Position numbers and translations under genes: made by a program. A DNA stretch of 64,000 nucleotides from Dipteris shenzhenensis (taxonomy: Eukaryota > Polypodiophyta > Polypodiopsida > Gleicheniales): NCBI GenBank assembly GCA_047967505.1, contig CM106539.1; one strand, 5' to 3'. The notes under the pieces are model-generated. The model ran no database searches. It saw only the letters and a program-made list of their open reading frames with translations, and was not told the DNA's origin. This document shows positions 10,104 through 21,990 of the stretch, piece by piece (position 1 is the first letter of the stretch; every line of letters begins with the position of its first letter).

Positions 10104-10570
10104 TTATTGCACCTTGCATTTACATACTAGAGGCAATTCGGACATATCTCCGAACAAGAGCATCTTTTTATTTTCAAAAGGTTGCAAGATTGTTTGCTTG
10201 CAAGATTCGCACAGCTTTCTGATTACTGTGTTTATTGTTTGGCATGTCATCATTGAGATCTCAGCAATTATTATGATTTTTTTATTTTGCAATTCTATGT
10301 ATCGTTCATCTAAGACTCGTAAGCAGGCATGAAAACATATCGTGTCTCTTTAGTAGAGAAAACTAATGATGGATAGTAGTTGTTAATCGACTTAGTCTCA
10401 TTGCAGCAGCTTCTATTGTTGCTGCCAAATGATGGATTTTCCTTGTTTTACATAATTATAAGCAATGTTCTCGGTCATAAATCCATTTTTCTTATTGTAA
10501 ATTTCTTGTTGTTTAGAAGAAAGAGTTGCATTTTCAAAGTGCTTGAACTCGTTCATCATTTGAAGTAATT
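10104..10570 (-). pseudogene. Helitron/PIF1-type helicase relic
   Basis: On the minus strand a 62-codon open frame reads IIIIAEISMMTCQTINTVIR and later KKMLLFGDMSELPLV. These match the Walker B (DEISM) and GDxxQLPPV motifs of PIF1-like helicases, including those of plant Helitrons. The DE of Walker B has become AE. Upstream, interrupted by stops, is LSSKQQEIYNK, which resembles the Q-motif (LxxxQ...IY). The Walker A (GxAGTGKT) region is not recognisable. This is an old fragment. Helitron origin is likely but not proven, because no ends were found. Confidence 0.6.
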
Positions 10571-12344
10571 TTGTGTGTGCTGTGTTATCTATATTTGTAG
10601 TTGAGAGCTTACCAAAAGCCCATAGTTATTGGTCATTTGGCTTGGCTTTGTCCCAATCCTACTTCCTACCACATGTCGTGTTTTTTCCCAGCTATCTGTC
10701 TCCTTGACCTCAACATATACTACTAGTACATGGAAGCCTAGCATCATACACTTTGCTTGACCTCATATCATCCAATATAGTAACATCCATAACAATGTAT
10801 CTTTGATAAGCTTCCAAATGGCATTTAGTCTAACCCAGTGATTTATTCTTATTCCATGATCTCTTTATTGTAATAGCCCATTCTTCCCACATTCACTCCA
10901 TTGTCAAGAGTGACCTCCAAAATCATGGCAATGACTACGCTAGTAGCGTTTTGCAACTCCACATTTGGATTATTGTGCACAACACACCTATGTTTTTGTC
11001 CAACTATCTGTCTCCTACAATAATGTGCATTTACAATTCTTGATTCCCAACATAAATAGGAATCACAAGTCCTAAATGCTAATCTCATGCAAATTAGCTA
11101 ACTAATGACTTTTCAAGGGTATATATGGTGCATTGAAACACCACAATAATGTGCATTTACAAGTCTGGATTCCCACAATAAACGCAAATCACAAGTCCTC
11201 AATGCCAACCTCATGCAAACTAATTGACTAATGACTTTTCAAGGATATGGTGCCCCTTTTAGCTCTATCAAGATTTTCACTTTAAAATACATTTACTTTT
11301 GAAAGCTAAGTCTCTTTATCTTAATGAATGCAAGGCTAGAAAATGAGTGAATGAAGGAGGAATCTCTATTTGACATATATGAGGCTTCTTAGAGTATGTA
11401 GACATGAGTGCCATTGCAATAGAAGACTCTACTATCTTAACCTTGGCTTGATAGCTCCCCTTTAAATGTGAGTGGCACTAAGTGCCAATGTTATCTAACT
11501 TTATGTTGACACCTCAAGAATAGCTTCTAACATAAAGGCTCTAAATACTAATAGTGGCAAAACCAAGTATGCACACTTTAACATACAAATACAATAAAAT
11601 GCCATCAGAATAGTTTCCCCTTCTTTGTGTTTCTTTCTCTTTTAAGGGAAAGCATGGTGATCTCCACAGAGGATAGATTTCCATAGAGAACACCAACACA
11701 CTTAGGGCATGGATGCACTTTCCAAGGTAGTCTAAAACTACCCCATGATTTAGGTTATCACTTGGATTTGCAAAACAATGCTAAGTAGCTGGAAAATACT
11801 ATAGATCAATCCAATTACATTGCTCTCATGCAAATGCATGATCACTAGGCAATGGTAGTGGGCATTGTGAACTTTCAATGATATTGTATCTAGAAATATG
11901 CACCATAGATTCCTTTGAAAGCTTTCAACTATTCTCCTCATCTTTCTTTCCATCTCACCAACATAATTCTTCCCTCTACCACAAAAAATCATCCTAAAGA
12001 CCCATCAAATTTTCAAAGCCAACTTTGATCAAGAAAATCCTACTCATGTATGGAATGCATCTTCATTCCACCATGCATTTTCCAGTGAAGTTGTGCTTTG
12101 ATATCAATAAGACAACTCCTACGCTACTACCAAGATCATCTCCACTGAACCACAATCCAAGAACTAAACCGTAGAGTGCATCATTTGGAACTCACCATCC
12201 AAATCTAGAGCAATCTACCCACTCCTTAGCATTGGAGGCCATAGGAAAGACACATGACCTGATCATAGGAGGTTGGTAGAAATATATGTCCCAAACCACG
12301 ATAAGCCCATCCATAAGGGATGCAGCAACCTAGCTTTTGATTCT
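10571..12344. other. Non-coding DNA with a diverged direct repeat
   Basis: Two diverged copies of a roughly 105-bp block lie at 11,023-11,125 and 11,148-11,252, beginning ATGTGCATTTACAA and ending TAATGACTTTTCAAGG. No gene family is recognised in either strand. Confidence 0.5.
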
Positions 12345-12996
12345 TGCCTCCATGAATGACCTCAAAGATTTCATGTAAAAGGTTTGTATGCATCCTTTTT
12401 CATCATTAATCATTTGCCCTACCACTTGATTACCATTCTATATCTATATATCTAAAAGAGATGGTGATATGCATTGGATCATTTCTCTAACAATATGCTT
12501 TCATGAGTTATATTTAGTTGGGGTCTTAACCTTATAAGTTATCCTATACTACGTCAGGACCTTTGATAGTTAAGAGGAAATTTTCAAGGGAGAGCTATAT
12601 TAGAGTATATAGGATAGTACAATGATTGCATGATAATTAGGAATGTCAATTAATATGGAGTTATGCATAAAGTTTCCCTCCTAAGCTAAGATATAAGGCC
12701 AAATCCCTTTAATGGTAAGCGCAAAGTCAAAATGATATAGATATATATCTTTTTATCTCTTAAGGAGAGCTTTGGGGGAGGACTAATGGGGAAATATCCA
12801 CAATTAGATTTGATTTGCTAAATATCCACCGTTGGGTTCATTTATTAGATTGAAGCTATGTTTGAGTCATTCAATTGAAGCGTTGCCGCTGGCTACTTTA
12901 AAATAAAACTGTATGCGGCTCTGATCTTCCCAATAGGGTTGAACATTGTTCGATCATGATTGTGCATATCAAGATTCATTTGGTTGTCTTCCCAAC

Positions 12997-13256
12997 GTGG
13001 TACATCCTACATTTATTATTGTCAGTATGCGGTGTTTATCATCATTTTAAAAGAGAAAAAGTAAATGTGCCACTAATTTTGCATCGTGCTTCTCAAATTT
13101 TGCGTAATCAAGATGTTCGAAGGGGAGTGGTACATCCTGCATTTATTATTGTCAACATGTGGTGCTTATCGTCATTTTAAAAGAGAAAAAGGACACTGTG
13201 CCACTAATTTTGCATCGTGCTTCCCAAATTTTGCATAATCAAGATGTTGGAAGGGG
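12997..13256. repeat. 130-bp tandem duplication private to copy 1
   Basis: Units start at 12,997 and 13,127, both at GTGGTACATCCT, and run through TTTTGCATCGTGCTTC to AAGGGGA. The corresponding place in copy 2 (about 43,378) holds one unit. The duplication therefore arose after the two segments separated, or was lost in copy 2. Confidence 0.9.
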
Positions 13257-13259
13257 AGT

Positions 13260-14700
13260 AGTTGTGGTGGATTGTTTTTGAACAAGTTTCCGAAAGCCAT
13301 TTTAAATCATCCAATTGAATCATCCATCTTTCATGAACACATGTTGATCTCATCATCCTCATCTTTGTGTGTTGCCACGGGATTCCCACTAGTATATAAG
13401 AAAGGACAATGAATAATTAATTGCTCAATTTTCCAAGATGGTTAGGGTATTATTTAGTAGTGTGTGTAACATCCCCTAAGTTCTATGGAATCGATTGAAC
13501 AGAGACTTAATACGTACAAGAAGGGACCTTATTTTCTGCAATTGTCCCTCTAGAAGGATGTCAGGGTATAATACAATGAAAGGGACCAGGGAGGCGTGCA
13601 AGTGGTTGATCATAGTTGGGAGCCTATCATGTTAACCAAGGGCCTTTCTCGGCCTTTGTAGTTAGCCATGAGGCTGAAGTTGAATAATAGGATGGGCACA
13701 TATGTCTAAGGATCGGAGTTCCATTCAATATTGAGTACAACCATTAAGTCATGTATTCACCCAGCTTAGGAATGACCTGGATGACAACATACTATTCAAG
13801 ACAAGGAGGGGGGAACCAGTGTCTCCCCATACAATAATGCAAAAAAAGTCAAGTCATAGCCTTCTTAAGGTTGGAGTGAAGGGGGTGGAGGTGTGCAGGT
13901 GATTGGTGGTAGTCGAGAGCCTATCACATTGACTTAGGTCCTTTCTTGATCATAGAGCTTAGCCATGAGGCGTGATGGTGACTACTGAGCAAGAGGCACC
14001 ATCCCCTGCCATTGCTGATAGAATCAATTCAACCGATGCTTCATCTAAGCAATGACTTTGATAGAGTGTTTAAGTTCTCCTCTTCCCATTTAAGATAAAT
14101 TATAAATTATGTTGCCTTGAAAACCTAGTAATTAACCTAAAGGTGTGGCTAGGGGGCCGGTCCCTTTGCTTATAAGCAGCTTCAAATGCTCATGGAACAA
14201 ATTGGGCATGGGAGCCTTGTGAGTCCATCTACAATTTGATTTGAGAAAACAAAGTAGTACCTAGGGGCCCTAGCTCAAAAGGATGTGGAGGATTGACCTA
14301 TCCCTTGTGCTAATATTAGGGAGGCTGCTTCCTTCCATCCCAACTAATTAGAAAGAGTTCTCAGTTTTCATGTTTGAGGAGATGCTATGAACATTTGAGA
14401 AGAAATTTAACCTTTTCCCCCCTTTGTTTGGAGGGGATAATCCTAGCTGGTCAAGCGAATGGAACAATTTTCTTCTTAATGAAAAAAACACCTCTTTTGT
14501 TTCCTGGTCTTGTTGCGAGAGGCAAACTCCTCTGGACTAGACGACTCAGGCTCCACATTTAGGGTCGAAGTCACACATGCAGCCATTTTTGACAAGTGCA
14601 CACAGGGTCCACATTTATCACAGATGCACCCATCTTTTACAACAAAGGAAATACTTAATGCCGAAGCTAGTGAATTCAAATTGAAAGAGGGAATGGGAGG
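13260..14700. other. Non-coding upstream region of the AP2 copy
   Basis: The region is conserved between copies 1 and 2 but has no long frame or recognisable family. A pyrimidine-free purine run (AAGGAGGGGGGAA, near 13,800) is present in both copies. It probably contains ancient transposon debris and any promoter of the AP2 gene. No specific regulatory element can be supported. Confidence 0.4.
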
Positions 14701-14769
14701 AGAATTTTAGGGCAAGCTAGGCGTGGACTCCTCGTTTCGAGCACTGAGGCTGACTACCACCATGATATT

Positions 14770-15130
14770 ATGGCACGAGCACCTCACGACTTCTCCATGG
14801 CTACAATGTGTCCCGCGAAAGCTGCACCATCTAGAGTCCGAGTTCATAACTTCGTGGGCGTCCGAAGCAAGCCGACTCGATCCCGGAAATGGATCGCAGA
14901 AATCCGAGTCCCCATCCATCAAAAAAGTCCTTTGGTTAGGTACTTTTCAAACTCCGCAAGAAGCTGCCGTAGCTCGGGATGCAGCTTACGTGTGCGTCCA
15001 CACCCCCCCTCTGAAAGACGTCCTAAACTTTCCCGACTTTCCACACGAGAACAACTTCACGAAGGAGGTGAGGTCTTACGAGCGTGCTATTGAGCTGGCG
15101 GTAGCAGCTGCCCGGTGATGGGCGGAATAG
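14770..15130 (+). pseudogene. Broken AP2/ERF-domain gene (copy 1)
   Basis: From ATG at 14,770 the frame encodes the first half of an AP2 domain (HNFVGVRSKPTRSRKWIAEI). Relative to copy 2 it lacks 14 bases near 14,912, which shifts the frame. The second half (KKVLWLGTFQTPQEAAVARD, then LNFPDFP) continues in another frame and ends at TGA 15,116-15,118, where copy 2 has AGA. An extra stretch of about 25 bases also lies near the start codon. The protein cannot form a complete AP2 fold. Reading either half alone gives only part of the three-strand sheet and helix. Confidence 0.85.
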
Positions 15131-15220
15131 CAGCGGTAAGTAAGCCTTCCTTTACTGGTTAGAACTTCTCGAGCTGCAATGAAACAGCATCGTCACATCT
15201 AACTACTGGTTTGACCTCAC

Positions 15221-15469
15221 ATGGCAGGCTCAATAGCTACTTGCACCCGGGGATCATTTTTTGCTGCTCCGGCTACGATTTTGCGACGGCAGGCCAATAC
15301 GATGGCCCATAGGCGGGATCAATGCATGGGTGCTTGGATAAGGCTGTGTCGCTGTAGAGACTGTAATGTCATTTTCAATGAAGACGAAGCTGCTCGGAGC
15401 GCGCCCAATATATATTATTTTGTTCTGCATATTTCTGTCATCTCATCGATTTTTTGGACGTCCCGATAA
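15221..15469 (+). other. Conserved 82-codon open frame downstream of AP2 copy 1, probably not coding
   Basis: An open frame of identical length exists in both copies (also 45,604-45,852). It is preceded in each by a GTAAGT donor about 90 bases upstream and a TGGCAG acceptor. It could be a downstream exon, but the AP2 frame already stops before the donor. Comparing copies by eye I count ten substitutions, eight of which change the residue. That is what neutral drift would give, so I do not treat it as a protein. Confidence 0.4.
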
Positions 15470-15941
15470 GTACCAAAATGGTTAATGCATAGTTGCTTTC
15501 TTTCTTTTATATCTGTGTCTCCCATGCATGCTCTAACAAATTGACTCGCTTATAAGTAGCTCACGTGAAATGGGTTTCGAGCGAACGCGAGCAGACTCGC
15601 GCCCAATTACAAATAATACAAGTAGGCGTGTCGTTGAATGAAGTTGAAGCCAAACTGCGTCCGCTGCCAATATGATCCTACTACACGCTCCTTAAAATAA
15701 ATTGTAGTTTGTACGACGGATGCACCCTTAATGAGCTGTGTTTTCTAACTTATATTTTCTAACCTAGACTCCTAATGGACAAATCTCGATAGCATCGGAG
15801 TCCCCTTTTCTCGATTATCCCTTTTGTGTATATTGCGAGGATTCTCCTCGTGCTCAAAATTTATTTTCCAACTGTAGTAAGATCGTTGGCAATCTAGCTC
15901 TCATTCCAGGGCGACGGAGTATCACTTCTGCAAGCTGCAAG

Positions 15942-16498
15942 TGGCATCTTCCAGCTTGCAGTTACTATCTTTCCTTCATAATCTTCCGGAATAGTTGTCT
16001 AATATTGTAACCTCCTCAGAGTGATGCGCTCTTTGACAAGTTACCTTCAAAGTAACGGTAATCATTTTAATTGTGAAATAGTGTGATATTTTTAAACAGA
16101 TTTTCGTGTTAGGCTTTTTGCTCTTATTTTCTTAGACTCGAGCTGTATGTCTTTCTTTCATGATGGCTTCATTGGAATATCGTTTCTCTAGAATGGAAGA
16201 GCCCTTTTCGAATCATACAAATGCATTGATGTTGGTAGTCTCAAATTTGTATGTGCAAAGGGACCTTGGGTGTATTTAAAGTCACTCAAAATTATAGTAT
16301 ATGTGTTGGACAAGGGGTGTTTTTTAAGCTATGTTTATTTGGAAGCTTAGCATACAAAGAGACTAAAGTTTTAAATTGACTTTAGAAATTCAAACTCTCT
16401 AGTACTGACATATATTCTCACAAATGATATGTAAATAAGGCTTTTGATTAATCCTTGAATGCATGTAATATAGTCACCTTGAAATATTTAACATCCCT
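15942..16498 (+). repeat. 0.56 kb repeat block, copy 1
   Basis: Matches 1-830 (without the MITE) and 46,297-46,860. Small differences include loss of the AAAGGAGGATATAAA stretch after TGTCTTTC. This block forms the immediate left flank of the large transposon and allows its boundary to be defined against the empty copy at 46.87 kb. Confidence 0.9.
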
Positions 16499-16500
16499 AG

Positions 16501-16531
16501 AAACACCATATTAGAGAATTTGGGAAAATCC
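16501..16531 (+). repeat. Left terminal inverted repeat of the 12 kb transposon
   Basis: Starts AAACACCATATTAGAGAATT and matches the reverse complement of 28,449-28,479 at 30 of 31 positions (C versus T at position 7). Just inside are two diverged direct repeats of about 130 bp, each beginning TTGAGGGGTT (about 16,548 and 16,678), probably subterminal. Confidence 0.9.
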
Positions 16532-16870
16532 TGATAATTTGGGAACTTTTGAGGGGTTGTAATTATGTAACATTCAATGTTTTTCATTGATTTTTCCCAT
16601 AGATTTGGGAGTCCATCCAAATCTTGCAAATGTGCATGGTTTGCATCAACATAAATAAAATGTCAAATGTTGAGGTTTCGACCAATGCATGGTATTTTTT
16701 GAGGGGTTACAATTACAATGCATTGAGTGCACTCCATTGACTTTCTCCCTGGATTTGGCCGTGTATATGAAATTCACAATTTGGAGTGTGCCTGTTCTGC
16801 ATTAGCCGAGAAAAAATTATCATATGTTTGAGTTTAATGAAGCATTTTTTGCCTCTTCTCAAAAATAGGT

Positions 16871-16886
16871 GGTGTTCAAAAACACC
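16871..16886 (+). repeat. Subterminal 16-bp motif, left
   Basis: GGTGTTCAAAAACACC, an imperfect palindrome. Its exact reverse complement is at 27,878-27,893 near the other end. The arms GGTGTT/AACACC echo the terminal AACACC. Candidate internal transposase-binding site. Confidence 0.65.
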
Positions 16887-17102
16887 ATTTGATTTAGTTG
16901 GAGAAAAAGTAAGAATGCAACACTAGTCCTTGATATTTTGTCGAGTGTGCAAAACTTGCAACCACAAAGCAATGGTCTGCAGAAAAAAAGATAAAGAACA
17001 AAAATCAATGTCATACCTTCCAAATATTTGTCAGTATTCAAATAAATATTCAAATAAATTATTGTTGTGCAAGGAAAAAAAGGTCATGCTTTTCAAGTAC
17101 CT

Positions 17103-20100
17103 TCACTCCATTGTGGAGTCAGCATCAGAGTCAGAATCTATTCTATGAGCCAAATTGGATAAAGCTCGCTTGCGTGCAATGGTTGGTATCTTCACCTTGA
17201 TGGGGAGGTTGCTGCTCTTCGAGGAAACCTTCTTTGAGAGGTTACATTTTGGAACCCATGACCATACAATAGCATCAACAGATTCCCAACGTGGAGGATC
17301 ACCTTTATTGCACATCCAAATCTTGTTCCAACAATCTGCATACACCTCCTCAATTTCTGCATTGTGTCTTTTGCATATAGGTGCCCAATATTGTATGAAA
17401 ACGTTCTTGAAATTTTTAGATTTATTATCCTTCTCTACATCAGTTTGAGCAATGCCTAGCCAAATTGGGTAAATTTTTTCTGCTGGTCGGACCAAAAGAA
17501 AGTGTCCTTTTTGTACATCAACCATTGGATCAAATGATTGTTTTGGCTTTTTCCTTTGAGGTCCACAGTAATGATCATTCAACTCTTCAATTCCTTGAAA
17601 CTCATCGTTTTCATTATCAAATACTTGCACACAATCAATATGTTGCGTCTTTGGCCAAAATCTCTCGTACATGCCCTCTACACTATTGTTTGGTTTATCA
17701 AGCTCATCAATCATGTTCTTCCAGTACTTCACTACTGGCTTGTAAAACTTTGTGAAAGATGCATCTGGACCTTGCAGGTGTGCCCATTTTTCCCAAAAGC
17801 GTACATACTCCTTGATACCAACTATCACATCTAAGTGATCCTTCACATACTTGAACATGGTTACATAAGGCGGCTCTCCACTTGGTAGCATTGGATGACC
17901 ATCCGGATGTCTCTTCCACAACTCAATGCCACCTTCACTTGGTTGCCAATCTAATGATCGTGGATGCACTTTATATTGCATGATAGGAACTTCATTTCGC
18001 ATAAAGAACCGAAATTGGAGAGGCTTTGAGTGTCCCACTAAAGAATCTTTCCCATCGCATAGGCATCCATCAACATAGCTCTTGAAATCAGGGACTTCCG
18101 TTACCAAAAATGGCATTGGAGAAGACTCCTCACATTGTCTAAAAGTATCCATGAGATGTGCAAATGTCAATGTTTGGCTAGTTCTTAACCTCTCTGAAAA
18201 CCTGCTAAACATTGCATCAATATCCTCATGTGTATGCCCAACCATCAAGAATCCCAATTGAATTGACTTGAAAATCCCTCGAGCAACAAGTAATGATAGG
18301 TATGCAAACAAGTACCTATTCTTGTTTTCAGAACCACAATTATCCAACTGCAACAATAGGTGTTCGGGTAGTTTCTTATAAGGATTTTCTTGATGGGAAC
18401 TTCCAAGTCCAAGGTCTTTTAATGTTCCACCCACTGCTCCAAGATGAAGTTGTTGCTTGCCATTAGAAACATAGTGAGAATCCAATGCTTCTCTTGAGGT
18501 TACTGCATTTAGCAGAGCATTGTCAGACCTTGGCATCCCATCATGTACTAAATCTCCAAGTGCATGGTTATCAAATCTTTCAAGATTTCTCAAACACAAA
18601 GCCAATGAACCAATCGTGAAGTTAGGATCCGACGGCCACAAGGATAAAGAAAAGTGACCATAACGTCCTTGACCATGCCCATGTGTTATCATGCCAGTCA
18701 AAGCCACTGGGAGCTGAAAGGACTTGTCTGTGTCCTTTGAACGATTGCGTAATCTAGGGATGGCTGTCTTCTTTTGGTCCATCTTATCATGGATAATGCA
18801 CAAGTATGTCTGAGGATACATTTCAGAAAATCTGCGCCAAGTGTAGTACACATTTCTACAACTTTTTTGTTGTAACATGTGTTTTCTTCTATCTTCCATC
18901 AACTTATTACATTCATTTTGGCATTTTGTCGCTGCAAGCTGAGCCTTGATTGCACTACATAAACCACACTTAGAGAATTCACTTGTTTTTGACAAAGTTA
19001 CATGCTTGAATTCAGAGTTCCATATGCGGTTGAGTGGAAGTTGACATCTCTTTACAACCCAAACTATGCTTTAATTGCATGTTAACTTCATAGAGAATAT
19101 CAACCTGCTTGTATACATCCGGTATCACCAACTGTGTTTCCCTTGATCCATCCTGAAGTGTTCTACTTTTGTGTGGCATACGCTCAGAATTGTTATCCAC
19201 AAAATCTTGGATTATGGCTCTACCCAGTTCTGTGTGGTCCCAACCTCTCCGCACGATTCCTTTATTACCATGTATGCACCTTCGTATACCAATTTCAAAT
19301 TGCTCCCTGTATCGATAAAATGTTGTTTTTGGAATACCATGCATTTCATACCATGCTCTACAACAAACTTGAATACCATTCAATGAAAAGACATATTTGA
19401 ACTGCCCATTGTCATCTTTTCGACAAGCAACCCCAAGAGTGTCATATACATAATTGGTCCGAGCCTCCAAACTTTGGCCCCAATACTCTATGCATAATTT
19501 GGATATCATTTGACGATCGGCAAATTGACAACAATTTTGTTTACAACAATCAATCATAGATACTTTTATGACTGCATCCCTTGTGAGTCTAGATGATGCT
19601 AATGGCATGCCATGTTTTTTAGCTTTTCTCTTTATCATGCAGTAATGCCTCTTTTTTGTGGATTTTTCCATTGGGTCCTCATCTTCCATGTGCTTTTTCC
19701 CAGAACCACTTGAAGAATTCATGGTGTCATCGATTCTTAATGAAGTTCCATCTAAAAAGGTTATTTGTGCAATGGGCCATTTTATTAAGTGGATGGTATC
19801 GATGCCTGATACATCACTATGATACTTTTCAATTCCCACACCTAGATTACCTTCACCAAGCATCTCAAAATTTATAGGTTCAAATGGGTAGACATACAAA
19901 ACAACACCCTCTGCAATGCTCTTGGTTTTCTGCTCATCCCATATTAAGACTTTCTTGTCCTTCCATGATTCTCGAATGGAAAACTCATCATATTCACATA
20001 GAGGTTCAACGTCAATGGTATCTAATGTTATATCATTCATTGGTACAATAGCTCCATTGACATTGTCCACACAACTCATTGATCGTGCTTTCCAACGAAC

Positions 20101-20334
20101 AACACTACCCAAAGCCTCATAGACTAAGAATGCATCCATTGTAGGAAATGGAAGAAGTGCACTTTCATCCATACAAATATCGATCGCCACTGATACATTG
20201 TTTTCTCCCAAGGGCACACCTTGGCACATGTCATCATGTGATGTAGAGAATATTGTCCCAATGGCAACAATCTTTCCACTGACAAGCAAGTTGACTTTAA
20301 CTCCCACTTTCAATGTGGCACCTGCATAGTACAT
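17103..20334 (-). pseudogene. Putative DDE transposase (DUF8039-like + DUF7869-like)
   Basis: Two adjoining frames form one gene. The 5' frame (20,334-19,012; 440 codons) has a DUF8039-like domain (residues about 8-90, LKVGVKVNLL to GVPLGE), a basic NLS-like stretch (227-240) and a cysteine cluster CCKQNCCQ (263-270). The 3' frame (ending 17,103; about 630 codons) has the DUF7869-like core: CGLC near its start, an acidic HDKMD (70-73), LQLDNCGSENKN (Asp 218) and GHTHEDIDAMFS (254-262). I propose these three acidic positions as a DDE/D catalytic triad with an RNase H fold. Coding continuity shifts by one base near 19,040-19,065, so this copy is frameshifted unless recoded or spliced. The start is uncertain, because an acceptor-like ATGCAG lies at the first codons and an upstream exon may exist. 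Confidence 0.75.
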
Positions 20335-20449
20335 AGCATTTGTTATAGTTCAATATTGATATCTGATGGTGTGACTTAGGATGAAAATGCTTTACAAGAT
20401 TTCATTGCAAGACCAAATCTTCCTAAACCTTGGTACTTTGAATTTTAGG

Positions 20450-21990
20450 CAGCAAAATTTGGCTACATGGCCAAATCTTCACAAACCATGGTGCTTTGAA
20501 ATGGAGATAGCAAGATTTGTCCACGCAAACAAATTTCCCGAGATGCTGGTGCTTTCAAGAAGCCATCAAGATTTATCCACACATCCAAATCTACTTAGAC
20601 CTTGGTGCTTTGAAAGAAGCCCACAAGATTTGGCCACATGGTCAAATCTCCCAGACCCTGGTGCTTTGAAAGGAGCCAAAAAGATTTGGCCACATGGCCA
20701 AATCTCCTAAGACAGTAGTGCTTTGAAAGAAGCAATAAGATTTGGCCACGCGGCCAAATCTGCTCAGACCTTGGTGCTTTCAAAGAAGCTAGCAAGATTT
20801 GGATGCACGGCCAAATCCTTAGAGACCTTGGTGACTTCTTTCAAAGCACTGAGAAGATTTGTTTGTGGCATTCTTTCAAACTTGGGGAGATTTGGTCATG
20901 TGGCCAAATCTTGTAGGCTTCTTTCAAAGCACTAGGGTATGAAGAGTTTTGGCCGTGCAACCTCCTCTTGCATGCTTCTTTCAAATCACCAGGTTCTAGG
21001 AGATTTGGCCACAAAATCTTTCAAAGCATTAGGGTTTGGGAAGATTTTGCCCTGCTGCCAAATGTTGCCAGCTTCTTTGAAATCACTAGGAAGATTTGGC
21101 CACATGGCCAAATCTTCTTTCAAATCACTAGGAAGATTTGGCAGATTTTAAAATCTCCAAACGTTAAATTTAAAAATTGAAAATCCAGATTTTAAAATTT
21201 AAAATCTAAAAGAAGCTAGAAAGATTTGGCATCACAACCAAATCTCCCCAAATCTTGTTGCTTTGAAAAGATTTGGCCACACGGCCAAATCTCCCTAGAC
21301 CCTTATGATGAGAAAGAAGCTAGCCGCACAGTCAAATCTCCCTAAACCCTCATGACTTATAAAAAGCTAGAAAGATTTCACATCGTAGCCAAGTCTCCCC
21401 AAACCTTAGTGCTTTGAAAACTTGGTGCTTTGAAAAGATTTGGCTGCACGGCCAAATCTCCCCAAACCTGGCGCTTTGAAAAGATTTGGCTGCATGGCCA
21501 AATCTTCCTAAACCTGTGCTTTGAAAAGAATTGGCCGCATGGCCAAATCTCCATAGACCCTTATGATTAGAAAGAAGCTAGCAAGATTTGACCACACACA
21601 AATCTCACCAAACCCTGGTGCTTTGAAAAGATTTGGCTGCACGGCCAAATCTCCATAGACCCTCGTGATTAGAAAGAAGCTAGCAAGATTTGGCCGCACG
21701 GCCAAATCTCCCTAAATCCAAGTGATTTAAAAGAAGCTAGAAAGATTTAACTGATTTGAAAGAAGCTATCAAGATTTGGTTGCACAGCCAAATCTCCCCA
21801 GACCCTAGTGCTTTGGAAGAAGCCCACAAGATCTGGACACAAGGCCAAATCTCCCCAAACTTTGGTGCTTTGAAAGAAGCCCATATGATTTGGCCACACA
21901 TCCAAACCTCCCCTTCCAGTGCTTTAAAAGAAGCCCATAAGATTTGGCCGCACGGCCAAATCTCCCTAGTGCGGCCAAATCTCCCTAGAA
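20450..21990. repeat. Array of about 25 inverted-repeat units between divergent genes
   Basis: The core is AGATTTGGCC, four variable bases (often ACAT, GCAC or ACAC), then GGCCAAATCT. Perfect or near-perfect copies start, for example, near 20,682, 20,738, 21,089, 21,268, 21,437, 21,685 and 21,939. Linkers share CCTTGGTGCTTTGAAAGAAG, giving a unit of about 55 bp (20,627, 20,682, 20,738, 20,793) that becomes irregular later. The array separates the minus-strand transposase from the plus-strand ParB-like gene, so it probably contains both promoters. A single extra copy (TTTTGGCCACTTGGCCAAA) lies at 25,265. Similar centromere-like or iteron-like arrays in bacteria bind ParB or Rep proteins. Any such link here is a hypothesis. 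Confidence 0.9.

Larger units (their letters stand above)
12345..16500 (+). repeat. Duplicated AP2 segment, copy 1, left part
   Basis: This block matches 42,722-46,870 along its whole length with scattered substitutions and small indels. It continues after the inserted transposon at 28,480-33,475. Without the 11,979-bp insertion, copy 1 is about 9.15 kb, the same as copy 2. Differences include a 130-bp tandem duplication at 12,997-13,256 found only here and a 106-bp duplication at 44,801 found only in copy 2. The copies are in direct orientation about 30.4 kb apart. Confidence 0.9.

Noticed and set aside
15221-15469. Second host gene beside AP2
   Set aside because: Substitutions between the two copies mostly change residues, and the frame starts at an acceptor-like site without its own promoter evidence.
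20450-21990. CRISPR-like array
   Set aside because: Units are palindromes with related linkers, not unique spacers, and the context is a eukaryotic transposon.
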